64,000 nt of DNA from Synechococcus sp. NOUM97013 (GCF_014279815.1 NZ_CP047941.1:1922001-1986000); one strand, 5' to 3'. Counted from the stretch's first letter, positions 9,242 through 17,784 are shown. Program-made: numbers and translations. Notes: generated by a model from the sequence alone, not told the origin.

Positions 9242-9754
9242 ATGGCCTCTCTTTTTTCCAACCTGCGTCAGTCGCTGAGTCGACTGCTGATCGTGCTGCC
9301 TGTACTGGCAGGTCTCTGGATCAGCGCCCCCGCCCAGGCCGCCCAGTGGGATGCCGAAACGCTCACCGTTCCGTCCAATCCAGACGGAAGCCTGGTCACC
9401 TTCAGTGAGCAGCAGGTGAAAGCAGGACGCAAAGTGTTCAACACCAGCTGCGGCACCTGCCATGCCGGTGGCATTACCAAGACCAATCACAACGTCGGCC
9501 TTGACCCCGAGACGCTGGCGCTGGCTACTCCTTCCCGCGACAACATCGCGGCCCTGGTGGATTACTTGCAGGACCCCACGTCTTACGACGGTGAATACAG
9601 CATCGCCGACTTGCACCCCAGCATGCGCAGCCGCGACCTCTATCCCGCCATGCGTGATCTCACCGACGAAGACCTGGAGCTGATGTCGGCCTACATCCTT
9701 GTGGCTCCTAAGGTTCTCGGTCCCGAGTGGGGCGGCGGCAAGATTTACTTCTGA
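9242..9754 (+). CDS. psbV: Photosystem II cytochrome c-550
   Basis: This extrinsic lumenal c-type cytochrome stabilises the oxygen-evolving manganese cluster. It is 170 residues long. The N-terminus is a typical Sec signal (hydrophobic RLLIVLPVLAGLWI, then SAPAQA with cleavage before AQWD). The haem site CGTCH is at residues 70-74, and a His in ADLHPSMRS fits the second axial ligand. The C-terminus GPEWGGGKIYF is the family signature. The ATG at 9242 is chosen because it places the signal peptide correctly; the frame is open further upstream. A strong terminator follows 40 bases after the stop. Haem attachment would need the CcdA/Ccs1 system encoded at 54.9-56.9 kb. Confidence 0.96.
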   Translation: MASLFSNLRQSLSRLLIVLPVLAGLWISAPAQAAQWDAETLTVPSNPDGSLVTFSEQQVKAGRKVFNTSCGTCHAGGITKTNHNVGLDPETLALATPSRDNIAALVDYLQDPTSYDGEYSIADLHPSMRSRDLYPAMRDLTDEDLELMSAYILVAPKVLGPEWGGGKIYF

Positions 9755-9793
9755 TCCGCAGCTCTACCGACCAGTCGTTCAGCGCGATCCAAC

Positions 9794-9823
9794 AAAAGCC
9801 TGCCCGTATGGGCAGGCTTTTTT
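9794..9823 (+). terminator. Rho-independent terminator after psbV
   Basis: AAGCCTGCCC and GGGCAGGCTT form a ten-base stem with a four-base loop (GTAT), followed by a T-run. It lies 40 bases past the psbV stop and just before the 3' end of the convergent gene, for which the A-rich left arm could also give a T-run. Confidence 0.9.
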
Positions 9824-9849
9824 AGTGGGTTCCCGCGACACACCCCTCG

Positions 9850-10236
9850 CTATGGAGAGAGATTGCTGGCCTCCATGGAGCTGGGGCGGCGGCTGTACCA
9901 CCACTCCTGCATCTCTGGAGTGAAGCGCTGCGGAAAGAGCGTCAACACCGTCTGCGTGGGCCGGGATCCGGGCTGGAGCAGCTCCACGGCGTAGGACGGA
10001 CAGCGACGCGACGCCAGATCCGGCACGAAACGGCGACCGACGCGGCGCCAGCTGGGCTCCTTGCTGCGCCAGGCGAGACGACAACAGGGCCAGGGCAGCT
10101 CCTCCCGATCAAACAAGCGGCAGCATGGGCCGATCACCCGAAAGCTGTATTGACCTCCAGGACTGGTGTGAACCGTGCCGTGATCCAGAAGGCTGACCAT
10201 CTCAGTGCCCAAGGATGCAGCAGAAACAGCCGTCAT
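9850..10236 (-). CDS. Conserved hypothetical cyanobacterial protein (128 aa)
   Basis: I do not recognise a named family. From the ATG at 10236 the product has 128 residues. It is basic in the middle, with paired cysteines (GPCCRLF and WPCCRLAW, plus a later RRCPSY), aromatic residues, and the C-terminal FTPEMQEWWYSRRP. The frame is open to an ATG at 10272, but that start lies next to the petF terminator, so the downstream ATG is preferred. The two Cys-Cys pairs could bind metal or form disulfides; this is inference. It sits between psbV (convergent) and petF (same strand, but separated by a terminator). Confidence 0.6.
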   Translation of the reverse strand: MTAVSAASLGTEMVSLLDHGTVHTSPGGQYSFRVIGPCCRLFDREELPWPCCRLAWRSKEPSWRRVGRRFVPDLASRRCPSYAVELLQPGSRPTQTVLTLFPQRFTPEMQEWWYSRRPSSMEASNLSP

Positions 10237-10270
10237 CAGCGAAGGATCGGTGCCGCACCACCCTGACAGC

Positions 10271-10298
10271 AAAAAGCCACCCCTGTGGAGGGGTGGCT
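10271..10298 (-). terminator. Rho-independent terminator after petF
   Basis: Read on the minus strand, a ten-base stem (AGCCACCCCT with its complement, four-base loop) is followed by five Ts. It lies about 40 bases downstream of the petF stop. Confidence 0.85.
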
Positions 10299-10339
10299 GG
10301 AGTCTCCGACGATGAATCGCTTGGAGCGGAGCTGATGGC

Positions 10340-10639
10340 TCAATAGAGCTCTTCTTCAGCGTGGGTCTTGATGGTGCAATCAGAAGTGGGGTAGGCCACG
10401 CAGGTCAGCACGAAACCAGCTTCGATCTGGTCGTCGTCCAGGAAGCTCTGATCGGACTGATCGACGGTGCCAGCGGTGATCTTGCCTGCACAGGTGGAGC
10501 AGGCACCGGCACGGCAGGAATAGGGGAGGTCAATGCCCTGCTCTTCAGCGGCATCGAGGATGTACTGATCGTCGGGCACTTCGATGGTCTTGTTGAGACC
10601 TTCGCTTTCGGCGACCAGGGTGACCTTGTAAGAAGCCAT
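10340..10639 (-). CDS. petF: Plant-type [2Fe-2S] ferredoxin
   Basis: This soluble electron carrier takes electrons from photosystem I and passes them to FNR, FTR, nitrite reductase and others. It has 99 residues, the normal length. The cluster ligands are in place: Cys42, Cys47 and Cys50 in [13 protein letters not shown], and Cys80 in LTCVAYP. The acidic C-terminus EEELY is typical of photosynthetic ferredoxin. The ATG at 10639 gives MASYKVTL, the usual start; the open frame upstream is not coding. It is monocistronic: a terminator follows, and prmA lies 144 bases upstream. A second, divergent plant-type ferredoxin is encoded at 40512-40847. Confidence 0.96.
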   Translation of the reverse strand: MASYKVTLVAESEGLNKTIEVPDDQYILDAAEEQGIDLPYSCRAGACSTCAGKITAGTVDQSDQSFLDDDQIEAGFVLTCVAYPTSDCTIKTHAEEELY

Positions 10640-10783
10640 GAGTGGGGAGAATTTGCAGAGGCTCGTATCAAACGAACCTGCAGGACGGCATATATCTACA
10701 TCCTCCAAGCGTCCAGACAGTCACTTGATGGCCCGTTTGCAGGCAAGGCCAATCAAAGCGGAAACACCCATAAGGCCCGCTTA

Positions 10784-11674
10784 TCAAGCCTGACGTTGAA
10801 TCTCCAGCAGACCCCAGCGACCCTGCTCAGCCAGCGGCTGCACCGACCAGCCAAGGCCCTGTAGCACTTCAGTGAGCCGGGGAGCCTGTTCCACCAGCAG
10901 ACCACTGAGCAGCCCTCGTCCACCGGCACGCAAGACCCCTTGAAACTGGGGTGCCAGCGCCTCGATCACCGGAGCAAGGATGTTGCAGAGCAACAGATCT
11001 GCCGGCTCCCCAGACAGAAGCTCCTGAAGCACCTCCACCGATCCCTGACGCACTCTCAGGGTGTCAGGCGCCAGAGCATTGATCGCAGCGTTATCGGTCG
11101 TCGCACGCACCGCAAGGGAGTCCGTATCGGCAGCCAGCACTTCACGGGCACCCAGCCCCAGGGCGGCCAGTCCCAGCACACCGCTACCGCAGCCCAGATC
11201 AGCCACACGCAAACCTTTTGGAGGCGTCGCTTCAAGCGCTTCCAGGCAGAGCCGGGTGGTGGGATGACTGCCCGTTCCGAAGGCACTACCGGGGTCCATC
11301 TTCAAAACAAGGCGGCCGGCATGTTCCTCGGGCACCTCCAACCAGGCCGGCAGGATGAGCATGCCGCGGCCGACGGGATCCGGCTGCCAGTGCTGCTTCC
11401 AGCTCCGGCTCCAGTCCTCATCAGCCAGCTCATCCCACTGGGGCGCCGCGAGAGCCAGGCCAAAGGTGTCTGCGAGGGGCGCAAGACTGGCGAGGAGTTG
11501 ATGGCGCTGATCTTCCGGCCACTCATGGGCTGGCAACCATGCCAGCAAGGTCCGCTGATCGGGTGTCTCCGGTGCGTGTTGCACTGCAACCCGATGCAGA
11601 CCAAGCGCGTTGAGCTTCCAGAGAAGCGATTCCTCAAGCTCGGGCTGAACCGGAAGGGACAGTCGCCACCACAT
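10784..11674 (-). CDS. prmA: Ribosomal protein L11 methyltransferase
   Basis: This SAM-dependent enzyme trimethylates ribosomal protein L11. It is about 296 residues long. The N-terminal substrate-recognition part includes WSRSWKQHWQPDPVG. The SAM domain shows MDPGSAFGTGSHPTTRLCLE and motif I VADLGCGSGVLGLAALGLGA, followed by the LLLCNILAPVIEAL segment that corresponds to the catalytic NxPY-like region of the family. The ATG at 11674 shares one base with the serA stop; a GTG three bases upstream would overlap by four. Either way it is coupled to serA, as seen in other picocyanobacteria. Confidence 0.93.
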   Translation of the reverse strand: MWWRLSLPVQPELEESLLWKLNALGLHRVAVQHAPETPDQRTLLAWLPAHEWPEDQRHQLLASLAPLADTFGLALAAPQWDELADEDWSRSWKQHWQPDPVGRGMLILPAWLEVPEEHAGRLVLKMDPGSAFGTGSHPTTRLCLEALEATPPKGLRVADLGCGSGVLGLAALGLGAREVLAADTDSLAVRATTDNAAINALAPDTLRVRQGSVEVLQELLSGEPADLLLCNILAPVIEALAPQFQGVLRAGGRGLLSGLLVEQAPRLTEVLQGLGWSVQPLAEQGRWGLLEIQRQA

Positions 11675-13260
11675 CACAGCGTCACGGGGTGAGCTTCCTG
11701 GATGCCATTGATGCTGTTGATTGTGGCCAGCAGAGCCGGCGGGATCGGATCATCAATGCTCAGGACCATCACGGCATCACCCCGGACGATGCGGCGACCC
11801 ACCTGCATCGACGCGATATTCACATTGTGTTCACCGAGCAGAGAGCCAAGGTGGCCGATGATCCCGGGCATGTCCCGGTGACGGGTGAACAGCATGTGGC
11901 GGCTCGGCGGCACGTTCACCGGAAACTCATCAATCGTGGTGACACGCAATTCCCCGTCCGCAAACACTGCACCAGTGACGCTGTGTCCCCCCTGAGAGCC
12001 ACGGGTGGTGAGCTGCAGGGAACCGCCCGCAAAATCACGACTGGCGTCATCCTTCACTTCCACAACCTTGATGCCACGCCCCTTGGCCTCAAGGGAGGCA
12101 TTGACGTAATTGATGCGGTCACCAAGGGCACTGGTGAGCAGTCCCTTCAAGGCCGCCACCACCAGAGGCTGGGAGGGATGGTTGGCGAATTCACCCTGGA
12201 GGCGCACCTCCAGTTCCTGAAGCTGCCCACCACTGAACTGGCTCACCAGCAATCCAAGGGTTTCCGCCAGCTGGAGATGCGGCTTCAGCCGCTCCATGAT
12301 CTCGGCGCTCAGCCCAGGAATATTGACGGCACTGCGTGCCGGCAACCCAAGCAACACGTCTCGGATCTGCTCGGCCACGTCAACGGCCACATTTTCCTGC
12401 GCCTCTTCGGTGGAAGCCCCCAAGTGGGGCGTCAGCACCAGGCCGCGCTCCACGGCGCGCAGCGGAGAATCCTGAGCGAGTGGCTCCGAGGCAAACACAT
12501 CGAGCCCAGCACCAGCGATCACACCGGTCTCAATCGCTTCCGCAATGGCGGCCTCATCCACGATGCCGCCGCGAGCACAGTTCACGATGCGCGCCGTGGG
12601 CTTCATCGTGCGCAGCAACTCGGCGTTCACCAGGTTTTCGGTGTCGGGAGTGCGCGGGATGTGCAGGGTGATGTAGTCCGCCTGCCGGAACAGATCCTCC
12701 AGGGTCGTCAGACGCACTTGCATCTGCTGCGCACGCTCGGCGGACACGAAAGGGTCGAAGGCGATCACATCCATGCCCATCGCCTTGGCGACCTTGGCCA
12801 CATGGGAACCGATCTTGCCCAGACCGACCACACCGAGAACCTTCTTGTAGAGCTCGTTGCCGACGTATTTCTTGCGATCCCAAGCGCCGGCACGCATCGA
12901 CCCATGGGCCTGGGGCACATGGCGGGAGAGTGAGAGCAACAGCGTCAGAGCATGTTCGGCGGCGGCAATGGTGTTGCCTTCGGGAGAATTCACCACCAGC
13001 ACACCGCGCTGCGTGGCCGCCGGCACGTCCACGTTGTCGACACCCACGCCGGCTCGCCCAATGATGCGCAGACGATCAGCCGCCTCGATCACATCAGCGG
13101 TGACCTGCGTTCCGGAACGGATCATCAGGGCGTCGTACTCGCCAATGATCGCCTTGAGTTCATCAGCGGAGAGGCCGGTGCGTTGGTCCACCTGGGCTAC
13201 CTGCCCCAGGATGTCTAGGCCCGCCTGATCGATGGGGTCTGAAACGAGAACTTTGGTCAT
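11674..13260 (-). CDS. serA: D-3-phosphoglycerate dehydrogenase
   Basis: This enzyme carries out the first committed step of phosphorylated serine synthesis: 3-phosphoglycerate to 3-phosphohydroxypyruvate with NAD. The 528-residue length marks the long form with an intervening domain and C-terminal ACT domain. The NAD fold is seen in GVVGLGKIGSHVAKVAKAMG; catalytic Arg, Glu and His fall in NCARGGIVDE, the following segment and LTPHLGASTEEAQ. The ACT domain (from about residue 455, with RDMPGIIGHLGSLLGEHNVN) is the expected serine-sensing site. The ATG start is unambiguous. It forms an operon with prmA. Confidence 0.96.
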   Translation of the reverse strand: MTKVLVSDPIDQAGLDILGQVAQVDQRTGLSADELKAIIGEYDALMIRSGTQVTADVIEAADRLRIIGRAGVGVDNVDVPAATQRGVLVVNSPEGNTIAAAEHALTLLLSLSRHVPQAHGSMRAGAWDRKKYVGNELYKKVLGVVGLGKIGSHVAKVAKAMGMDVIAFDPFVSAERAQQMQVRLTTLEDLFRQADYITLHIPRTPDTENLVNAELLRTMKPTARIVNCARGGIVDEAAIAEAIETGVIAGAGLDVFASEPLAQDSPLRAVERGLVLTPHLGASTEEAQENVAVDVAEQIRDVLLGLPARSAVNIPGLSAEIMERLKPHLQLAETLGLLVSQFSGGQLQELEVRLQGEFANHPSQPLVVAALKGLLTSALGDRINYVNASLEAKGRGIKVVEVKDDASRDFAGGSLQLTTRGSQGGHSVTGAVFADGELRVTTIDEFPVNVPPSRHMLFTRHRDMPGIIGHLGSLLGEHNVNIASMQVGRRIVRGDAVMVLSIDDPIPPALLATINSINGIQEAHPVTL

Positions 13261-13390
13261 CCAGCGGCGGGGAAAAAGCCGTCATTCACTCTAGAGATCG
13301 GCCTGAACAGCTCCCGCCACCGAGCCGCCAGCGACGGAAAGCAGCATCGAGCCCTCAAGAACCCACCACAGATCGGGTTCACCATGGAGA

Positions 13391-13945
13391 ATGGCGGCCC
13401 GCACCGATCCGCTCATGCCTGCCTGCGTCCTGGTGCTCAAGCAACGCGCCTCCGCCGAGACCCTGTATGGATCGCTGCAGGACGCTGGCGTCCCCTTGAC
13501 CCGTGTGGCCCTGGTGGCCCCCGATCAAGTGGATCCAGGCCAGGGAGTGCTCACGCCTGAACCTATGGAGCAGGTTGAACTGCTCAACCCCAGCATCGCC
13601 CGGAACCGCCGCCAGAAGTCGATGTCGCGCTGGCTGCTGCCGTTCGGGTTCATGGCCGGTCTCACCTTCACGCAGATCACCACCCTCGATACCTTCTCCC
13701 AATTCGGCCCGGTCGGCGAAGCCCTGATCGGCGGACTGCTGGGCATGGGGTCGGGCCTGATGGGCAGTTACGCCGCCGCCGCCAGCGTTCCTTCGGAAAA
13801 CGAAGACGGTGTACGCATCCTGCGCAACCGTCACAAGGAACAACTCTGGTTGCTGTTGCTGGAAACACCCGCCGGACGTGAGGTGCCCTGGCAATTAGTC
13901 CAGAAGACACGTCCCCAGCAAGTGGTGCGCTTGAGCGAACTGTGA
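13391..13945 (+). CDS. Conserved hypothetical membrane-associated protein (184 aa)
   Basis: I do not recognise a named family. The N-terminal part (to about residue 70) is soluble and mixed alpha/beta. A hydrophobic middle follows: RWLLPFGFMAGLTFTQITTL, then GEALIGGLLGMGSGLMGSYA, compatible with two short membrane helices separated by a turn. The C-terminus is soluble (RNRHKEQLWLLLLETPAGRE). Its layout (ferredoxin-like part, glycine-rich hydrophobic hairpin, short tail) resembles bacterial general-stress membrane proteins, but this is only a resemblance. The stop overlaps the GTG start of the next gene by four bases, so it is probably co-translated with the PSII S4 protein. Confidence 0.65.
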   Translation: MAARTDPLMPACVLVLKQRASAETLYGSLQDAGVPLTRVALVAPDQVDPGQGVLTPEPMEQVELLNPSIARNRRQKSMSRWLLPFGFMAGLTFTQITTLDTFSQFGPVGEALIGGLLGMGSGLMGSYAAAASVPSENEDGVRILRNRHKEQLWLLLLETPAGREVPWQLVQKTRPQQVVRLSEL

Positions 13946-14721
13946 GCCTCCCCCGCGATCAGCTGCTCAATGGCGCCTCACATCCCGAACGGATGGCGCA
14001 ACTGATCGACCAAGCCGAGGAGACCCTACGCACCTGGCAGCCGAGCTGGAGCCCCTTTCTCAGCGGACCTGAGCTAGAGGAAGCAAGACGCCTAGAGGAC
14101 CTCAGCGAACTGCGACTGGTGCAGGACGGAGGTCGTGCCGACGCGGAACGTTGCCGTTTGCAATTGAGCCGCAGCGATCAGGAGACCACTCCGACGCCAG
14201 CCCCCATGGCCGGCCTGCGCCTGGAGGGCAACTTTCTATTCGACCGCGCCGAGCCTGAAGACATGCGTCAGGCCCTGATCGAACTGGGAGCGACAGCCGA
14301 GTCCATCGGCGATCTCTGGCTGCGGGGCGACCGTGGGGCCCAAGCGGTTTGCACCCCGGAGGCGTCAACACTGCTCAACGGTCGAACCGGACAGGTCCGA
14401 GACGTTCCCCTCCTGGTGGAAGCGGTGACATTGGAAGAGCTGCAGTGGCCAGCGCAGAGATCCCCGAAAACGTTCCACAGCGTGGAGGCCTCCTGCCGGC
14501 TGGATGCCATCGCATCAGCTGGATTCGGCCTGTCACGGGCCAAGGTCACTCGGCAGATTCGCGAAGGGCGGCTTCGGCTGAACTGGCAACCCGTACGCCA
14601 GGCCAGCCGTGATCTGAAAGTGGGTGATTGCCTGCAACTGCAGGACCGAGGCAGCGTGGAGGTCTTGAGTCTTCAGCTGACCAAACGTGATCGCTGGAGG
14701 GTGGAGATGCTGCGCCGGTGA
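13942..14721 (+). CDS. Photosystem II S4-domain protein (YlmH-like)
   Basis: This is a 259-residue protein of the cyanobacterial and plastid 'photosystem II S4 domain' family, related to Gram-positive YlmH. The N-terminal half resembles YlmH (LEGNFLFDRAEPEDMRQALIELG). The C-terminal S4 RNA-binding domain is visible in RLDAIASAGFGLSRAKVTRQ followed by IREGRLRLNWQPV and VGDCLQLQDRGSVEVL. The family is thought to act in RNA binding linked to PSII assembly; the exact target is not known. GTG start overlaps the upstream gene by four bases. tRNA-Val follows 74 bases after the stop. Confidence 0.85.
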   Translation: MSLPRDQLLNGASHPERMAQLIDQAEETLRTWQPSWSPFLSGPELEEARRLEDLSELRLVQDGGRADAERCRLQLSRSDQETTPTPAPMAGLRLEGNFLFDRAEPEDMRQALIELGATAESIGDLWLRGDRGAQAVCTPEASTLLNGRTGQVRDVPLLVEAVTLEELQWPAQRSPKTFHSVEASCRLDAIASAGFGLSRAKVTRQIREGRLRLNWQPVRQASRDLKVGDCLQLQDRGSVEVLSLQLTKRDRWRVEMLRR

Positions 14722-14773
14722 GCTGCTAGCTTCAGTCGCATCCGGTTGAGGGAATGCTCAGCCGAGCCATGGA

Positions 14774-14790
14774 TTCACTCGAAGAGTGAA
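14774..14790. other. Hairpin just upstream of tRNA-Val
   Basis: A perfect seven-base inverted repeat (TTCACTC/GAGTGAA, three-base loop) ends five bases before the mature tRNA 5' end. No T-run follows, so a terminator is unlikely. It could be part of the tRNA leader or fold in the precursor. Confidence 0.45.
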
Positions 14791-14795
14791 CTTTC

Positions 14796-14867
14796 GGGCG
14801 ATTAGCTCAGAGGTAGAGCACTACCTTGACACGGTAGGAGTCACTGGTTCGATTCCAGTATCGCCCA
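14796..14867 (+). tRNA. trnV-GAC: tRNA-Val (anticodon GAC)
   Basis: A 72-base cloverleaf. The acceptor stem GGGCGAT pairs with ATCGCCC, with discriminator A14867. The D arm has AGCTCAGAGGTAGAGC. The anticodon stem CTACC/GGTAG encloses the loop TTGACAC with anticodon GAC, which reads Val codons GUC and GUU. The T arm CACTGGTTCGATTCCAGTA has the GTTCGAT loop. CCA is not encoded and must be added. There is no intron. Confidence 0.96.
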
Positions 14868-14895
14868 TTTCCCTTGTGGGGACAGGAGTCAGGCC

Positions 14896-16275
14896 ATGAG
14901 CTGCACCATCGTCGTCGGGCTCGGACGCTCGGGAGTCGGTGCCGCACGGCTGCTCAAGGCCCATGGCGCTGAAGTGATCGTGCTGGAGCGTGCCAATGAC
15001 GCGGCGGCCCAGCGCAAAGCCACTGCCCTGGAAGAGCAAGGCATTGAGGTCAAACTCGGGCAGGCGCTGGAACTCGCCAGTTTCGAGCCCTGGCTCGGTG
15101 CAATCGACCAGGTCGTGATCAGTCCAGGGATTGCCTGGACCCATCCAACCCTCGCAGCGCTGCGTGAACGCGGTGTGACCATCCGAGGAGAGATGGCCAT
15201 CGCCTGGCAGGCGCTCGGTCATCGCCCCTGGATCGGCATCACCGGAACCAACGGCAAGACCACCGTCACGCACCTGCTGCACCATGTGCTCACCCAGGCA
15301 GGCCTGGAAGCACCGATGGCAGGCAATGTGGGCTTCTCGGCCGCGGAACTCGCCCTGTCCTGCAGGGATGGCTCAACACCTCCACCCGATTGGGTGGTGA
15401 TGGAGATGAGCAGCTATCAGATCGAAGCCGCCGCCGAGGTGGCACCCCGGATCGGGATCTGGACCACGCTGACCCCTGACCATCTGGAACGTCATGGAAC
15501 GCTGGAGATCTACCGCTCGATCAAGCGCGGGCTGCTGGAGCGCTCTGAGCTGGCACTGCTTAATGGCGATGATCCCGACATCAGCCGCAGCCGAGACCAG
15601 TGGCGTCATCCACAGGTGCGTTGGGTCAGCACCCAGGCCGAAAGCACAGACACCGACCTGAGCATCAGCGCAGATCACTGGGTGTGTCGCGGCAAGGAGC
15701 GACTCTTCAGCGCCGACGCTCTGCCGATGCAAGGAGCGCACAACCGTCAGAACATGCTTCTGGTCACCGCGGCTGCACTGGAGGCCGGACTGTCGCCGGC
15801 CAGCATCGAATCGGGCCTGCGCAGCTTCCCCGGAGTGCCCCATCGGCTCGAACCGCTCGGATGCCTGCACGACGTGGCTGTCTTCAACGACAGCAAAGCC
15901 ACCAATTACGACGCCGCAGCCGTCGGCCTGCGCTCCGTGACAGCGCCCGTCGTGCTTCTGGCCGGCGGACAGACCAAGCAAGGCGACGCTCAGGATTGGC
16001 TGCAGCTGGTGAATCAGCGTTGCAGTGCTGTGATCTTGTTTGGAGCGGGTGCCGAAGAACTGCGCACCCTGATTGCAAGCACACCGTTTTCAGGGTCTGT
16101 GGCGATGTTCGAGGGGCTGGAGGCGTCCCTTGACCATGGTTTGTCATTAGCCAGGGAGCAGAAGGCGGCAAGCCTTCTGCTATCACCCGCCTGTGCCAGC
16201 TTCGATCAGTACTCGGATTTCGAAGCGCGCGGAGATCATTTCCGATCGCTGATCGAAGCCAGACAAGCCGCTTAG
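14896..16275 (+). CDS. murD: UDP-N-acetylmuramoylalanine--D-glutamate ligase
   Basis: This cytoplasmic Mur ligase adds D-glutamate to UDP-MurNAc-L-Ala in peptidoglycan synthesis. It is 459 residues long, as expected. The N-terminal UDP-binding domain begins with VVGLGRSGVGAARLLKAHG; the ATP loop is GITGTNGKTTVTHLLHH (about 114-130). Further family motifs are NVGFSAAEL, MEMSSYQIE, TLTPDHLERHG, GAHNRQNML, NDSKATN and the C-terminal LLSPACASFDQYSDFEARG. The ATG at 14896 follows the tRNA by 28 bases with an AGGAG-like ribosome-binding site. It is not in a classical division cluster here; ftsW lies at 53.6 kb. Confidence 0.96.
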   Translation: MSCTIVVGLGRSGVGAARLLKAHGAEVIVLERANDAAAQRKATALEEQGIEVKLGQALELASFEPWLGAIDQVVISPGIAWTHPTLAALRERGVTIRGEMAIAWQALGHRPWIGITGTNGKTTVTHLLHHVLTQAGLEAPMAGNVGFSAAELALSCRDGSTPPPDWVVMEMSSYQIEAAAEVAPRIGIWTTLTPDHLERHGTLEIYRSIKRGLLERSELALLNGDDPDISRSRDQWRHPQVRWVSTQAESTDTDLSISADHWVCRGKERLFSADALPMQGAHNRQNMLLVTAAALEAGLSPASIESGLRSFPGVPHRLEPLGCLHDVAVFNDSKATNYDAAAVGLRSVTAPVVLLAGGQTKQGDAQDWLQLVNQRCSAVILFGAGAEELRTLIASTPFSGSVAMFEGLEASLDHGLSLAREQKAASLLLSPACASFDQYSDFEARGDHFRSLIEARQAA

Positions 16276-16299
16276 GCTGAGCACAGCTTCCTCGAGCCT

Positions 16300-16761
16300 G
16301 TGGCCTACTGGCTGATGAAAAGCGAGCCCGATGTTTACGGGATCGATCATCTACAGAAGGAACAGACCACGCTCTGGGATGGCATCCGCAACTATCAGGC
16401 GCGCAACTTCATGCGCACGATGGCCGTGGGTGACCAAGCATTTTTTTATCACTCCAACTGCAAGCCGCCCGGGATTGTGGGCCTGATGGAAGTGGTGGAA
16501 ACAGGCCTGGTGGATCCGACCCAGTTCGACCCTTCATCGAAATATCACGACGCCGCCTCGAAACCTGAGGCACCACGCTGGGACTGTGTGCGCCTCGCTT
16601 ATCGCGGCCGCTTTCAGACGATGCTCAGTCTCGAAGAACTGCGCCAGGCATACGAGCCAGAGCAACTAACCGTGGTGCGTCGCGGTAACCGACTGTCCAT
16701 CCTTCCCGTGGATGAACCGATCGCCCGCGATCTGCTCGAACGCCTTGGCGAACTCCATTGA
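16300..16761 (+). CDS. EVE domain protein
   Basis: This 153-residue protein consists of one EVE domain (the YTH/PUA-related fold), close to the thymocyte nuclear protein 1 type. The start MAYWLMKSEPDVYGIDHL, then TTLWDGIRNYQARNFMRTM and VGDQAFFYHSNCKPPGIVGL, are hallmarks of the family. EVE proteins bind modified cytosines in nucleic acid in the cases studied; the role in cyanobacteria is not known. The GTG start (16300) is chosen because it gives the conserved YWLMKSEPD beginning. The gene follows murD by 24 bases and overlaps the next ORF by about 50 bases. Confidence 0.88.
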   Translation: MAYWLMKSEPDVYGIDHLQKEQTTLWDGIRNYQARNFMRTMAVGDQAFFYHSNCKPPGIVGLMEVVETGLVDPTQFDPSSKYHDAASKPEAPRWDCVRLAYRGRFQTMLSLEELRQAYEPEQLTVVRRGNRLSILPVDEPIARDLLERLGELH

Positions 16762-17518
16762 CAACGCTGGATGTCGTCCGATCGAACGACTTCCCATCAC
16801 CACGATCATCCCGCGGGCCTGGATCGGTTTCAGTAGGGCCCCCTGGCGATGCGTCGGCTTGACCGCACTGATGCTGATCATCCTGACGGGCCTTGGGGTG
16901 ACTGCCGGCGATCTGCAGCAGAGCAGCCACTGGTGGCTGGCCACGCTCGGGGATGCGCTGTTAGTGATCAGCATTCCGGCAGCATTGATGCCTCTGGTCG
17001 CCCTACTGCATCTGGCTGACAGGCTTCTGCCTCAAGGCTCATCGAGTGAGGTCGGCGCTGTCCCTTCTTCAACCCGGCAGCTGCTCTGGCTGTTCAAACA
17101 GACCGCTGCCCTGGCGGTGCTCGAAGGCGTGATTCTGATCGGGGCTCTGAATCTGATCAGGGTGGCCAGTGCTGTCGTCGCGGACCACAGCGGCGTTCTC
17201 TCCAATCTAATTCTGGCTGCCGGAGTCGCGGCCCTTGCCATCTGGACCTTGGGGCAATCCCTAGCACTGCCCCTGCTCGTGCATCACGGCCACCGCCCTC
17301 TGGCAGCCATGGAACACAGCCGCAGGCTGGTGCAGACCAATCGACTGAAAGTTCTGGCCCTGCTGGGATTGCTGCTGGGGATCAATTTGGTGGGCCTAAT
17401 GGGTGCCTGTCTCGGCCTGCTTCTCAGTCTCCCCATCAGCGCTCTGTTGCTGATGGCCAGCTGCCGCACTCAGACGCCCTGGGTAAGGGAGTCTCGCCGG
17501 AACATGTTGCCCACGTAA
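16712..17518 (+). CDS. Hypothetical multi-spanning membrane protein (about 268 aa)
   Basis: I do not recognise this family. After a polar N-terminus there are hydrophobic segments at CVGLTALMLIILTGLGVTAG, ALLVISIPAALMPLVALLHL, LAVLEGVILIGALNLI, LILAAGVAALAIWTLGQSLA and a final long pair LLGLLLGINLVGLMGACLGL, suggesting about six membrane helices. Layout and length resemble BPSS1780-like inner-membrane proteins, but similarity is weak. The start is uncertain: ATG 16712 lies inside the upstream EVE gene, and no other standard in-frame start precedes the first helix. The 3' end overlaps the convergent DUF2811 gene by 49 bases. Confidence 0.65.
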   Translation: MNRSPAICSNALANSIDNAGCRPIERLPITTIIPRAWIGFSRAPWRCVGLTALMLIILTGLGVTAGDLQQSSHWWLATLGDALLVISIPAALMPLVALLHLADRLLPQGSSSEVGAVPSSTRQLLWLFKQTAALAVLEGVILIGALNLIRVASAVVADHSGVLSNLILAAGVAALAIWTLGQSLALPLLVHHGHRPLAAMEHSRRLVQTNRLKVLALLGLLLGINLVGLMGACLGLLLSLPISALLLMASCRTQTPWVRESRRNMLPT

Positions 17519-17784
17519 AGGCGGGTGATCTCACGGGATTCCACCCCGTTCTGAATGAGGAAGCCGGCGAGAGCCGCCTGCACAAGGCGGTACTGGTCCC
17601 AGTTCGGACAACGCTCGATAAAGCTCACCATGGCTTGCTGAAGGGGCTGAGGGAGCTCGGAATGAAAGCTCACCACGGACTCCTCCGGCGGGCTGGTCTC
17701 TGCGGAGGACACGCGGAACTGGTGCGTCTGCACCGGTGTGGAGGCCTTGGATTGTGAGGCCTGGAACTGCCCAATTCCCTGCAT
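17470..17784 (-). CDS. DUF2811-type protein
   Basis: This is a 104-residue protein whose C-terminal part matches the short cyanobacterial DUF2811 family: VVSFHSELPQPLQQAMVSFI (37-56), then RCPNWDQYRLVQAALAGFLI, then QNGVESREITRLYV. The first 36 residues are Gln/Ser/Thr-rich and probably disordered; a shorter start is possible. The function of the family is unknown. The gene reads away from a non-coding region holding DnaA-box-like 9-mers, and its 3' end is antisense to the last 49 bases of the neighbouring membrane-protein gene. Confidence 0.75.
   Translation of the reverse strand: MQGIGQFQASQSKASTPVQTHQFRVSSAETSPPEESVVSFHSELPQPLQQAMVSFIERCPNWDQYRLVQAALAGFLIQNGVESREITRLYVGNMFRRDSLTQGV

Noticed and set aside
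11689-12933. 414-codon open frame antisense to serA
   Set aside because: Full overlap with serA, whose sequence shows complete family motifs; composition is that of a shadow frame.
13261-13390. Possible terminator or RNA gene upstream of the 184-aa protein
   Set aside because: The short A-rich and CGGC segments do not form a stem with a T-run on either strand.
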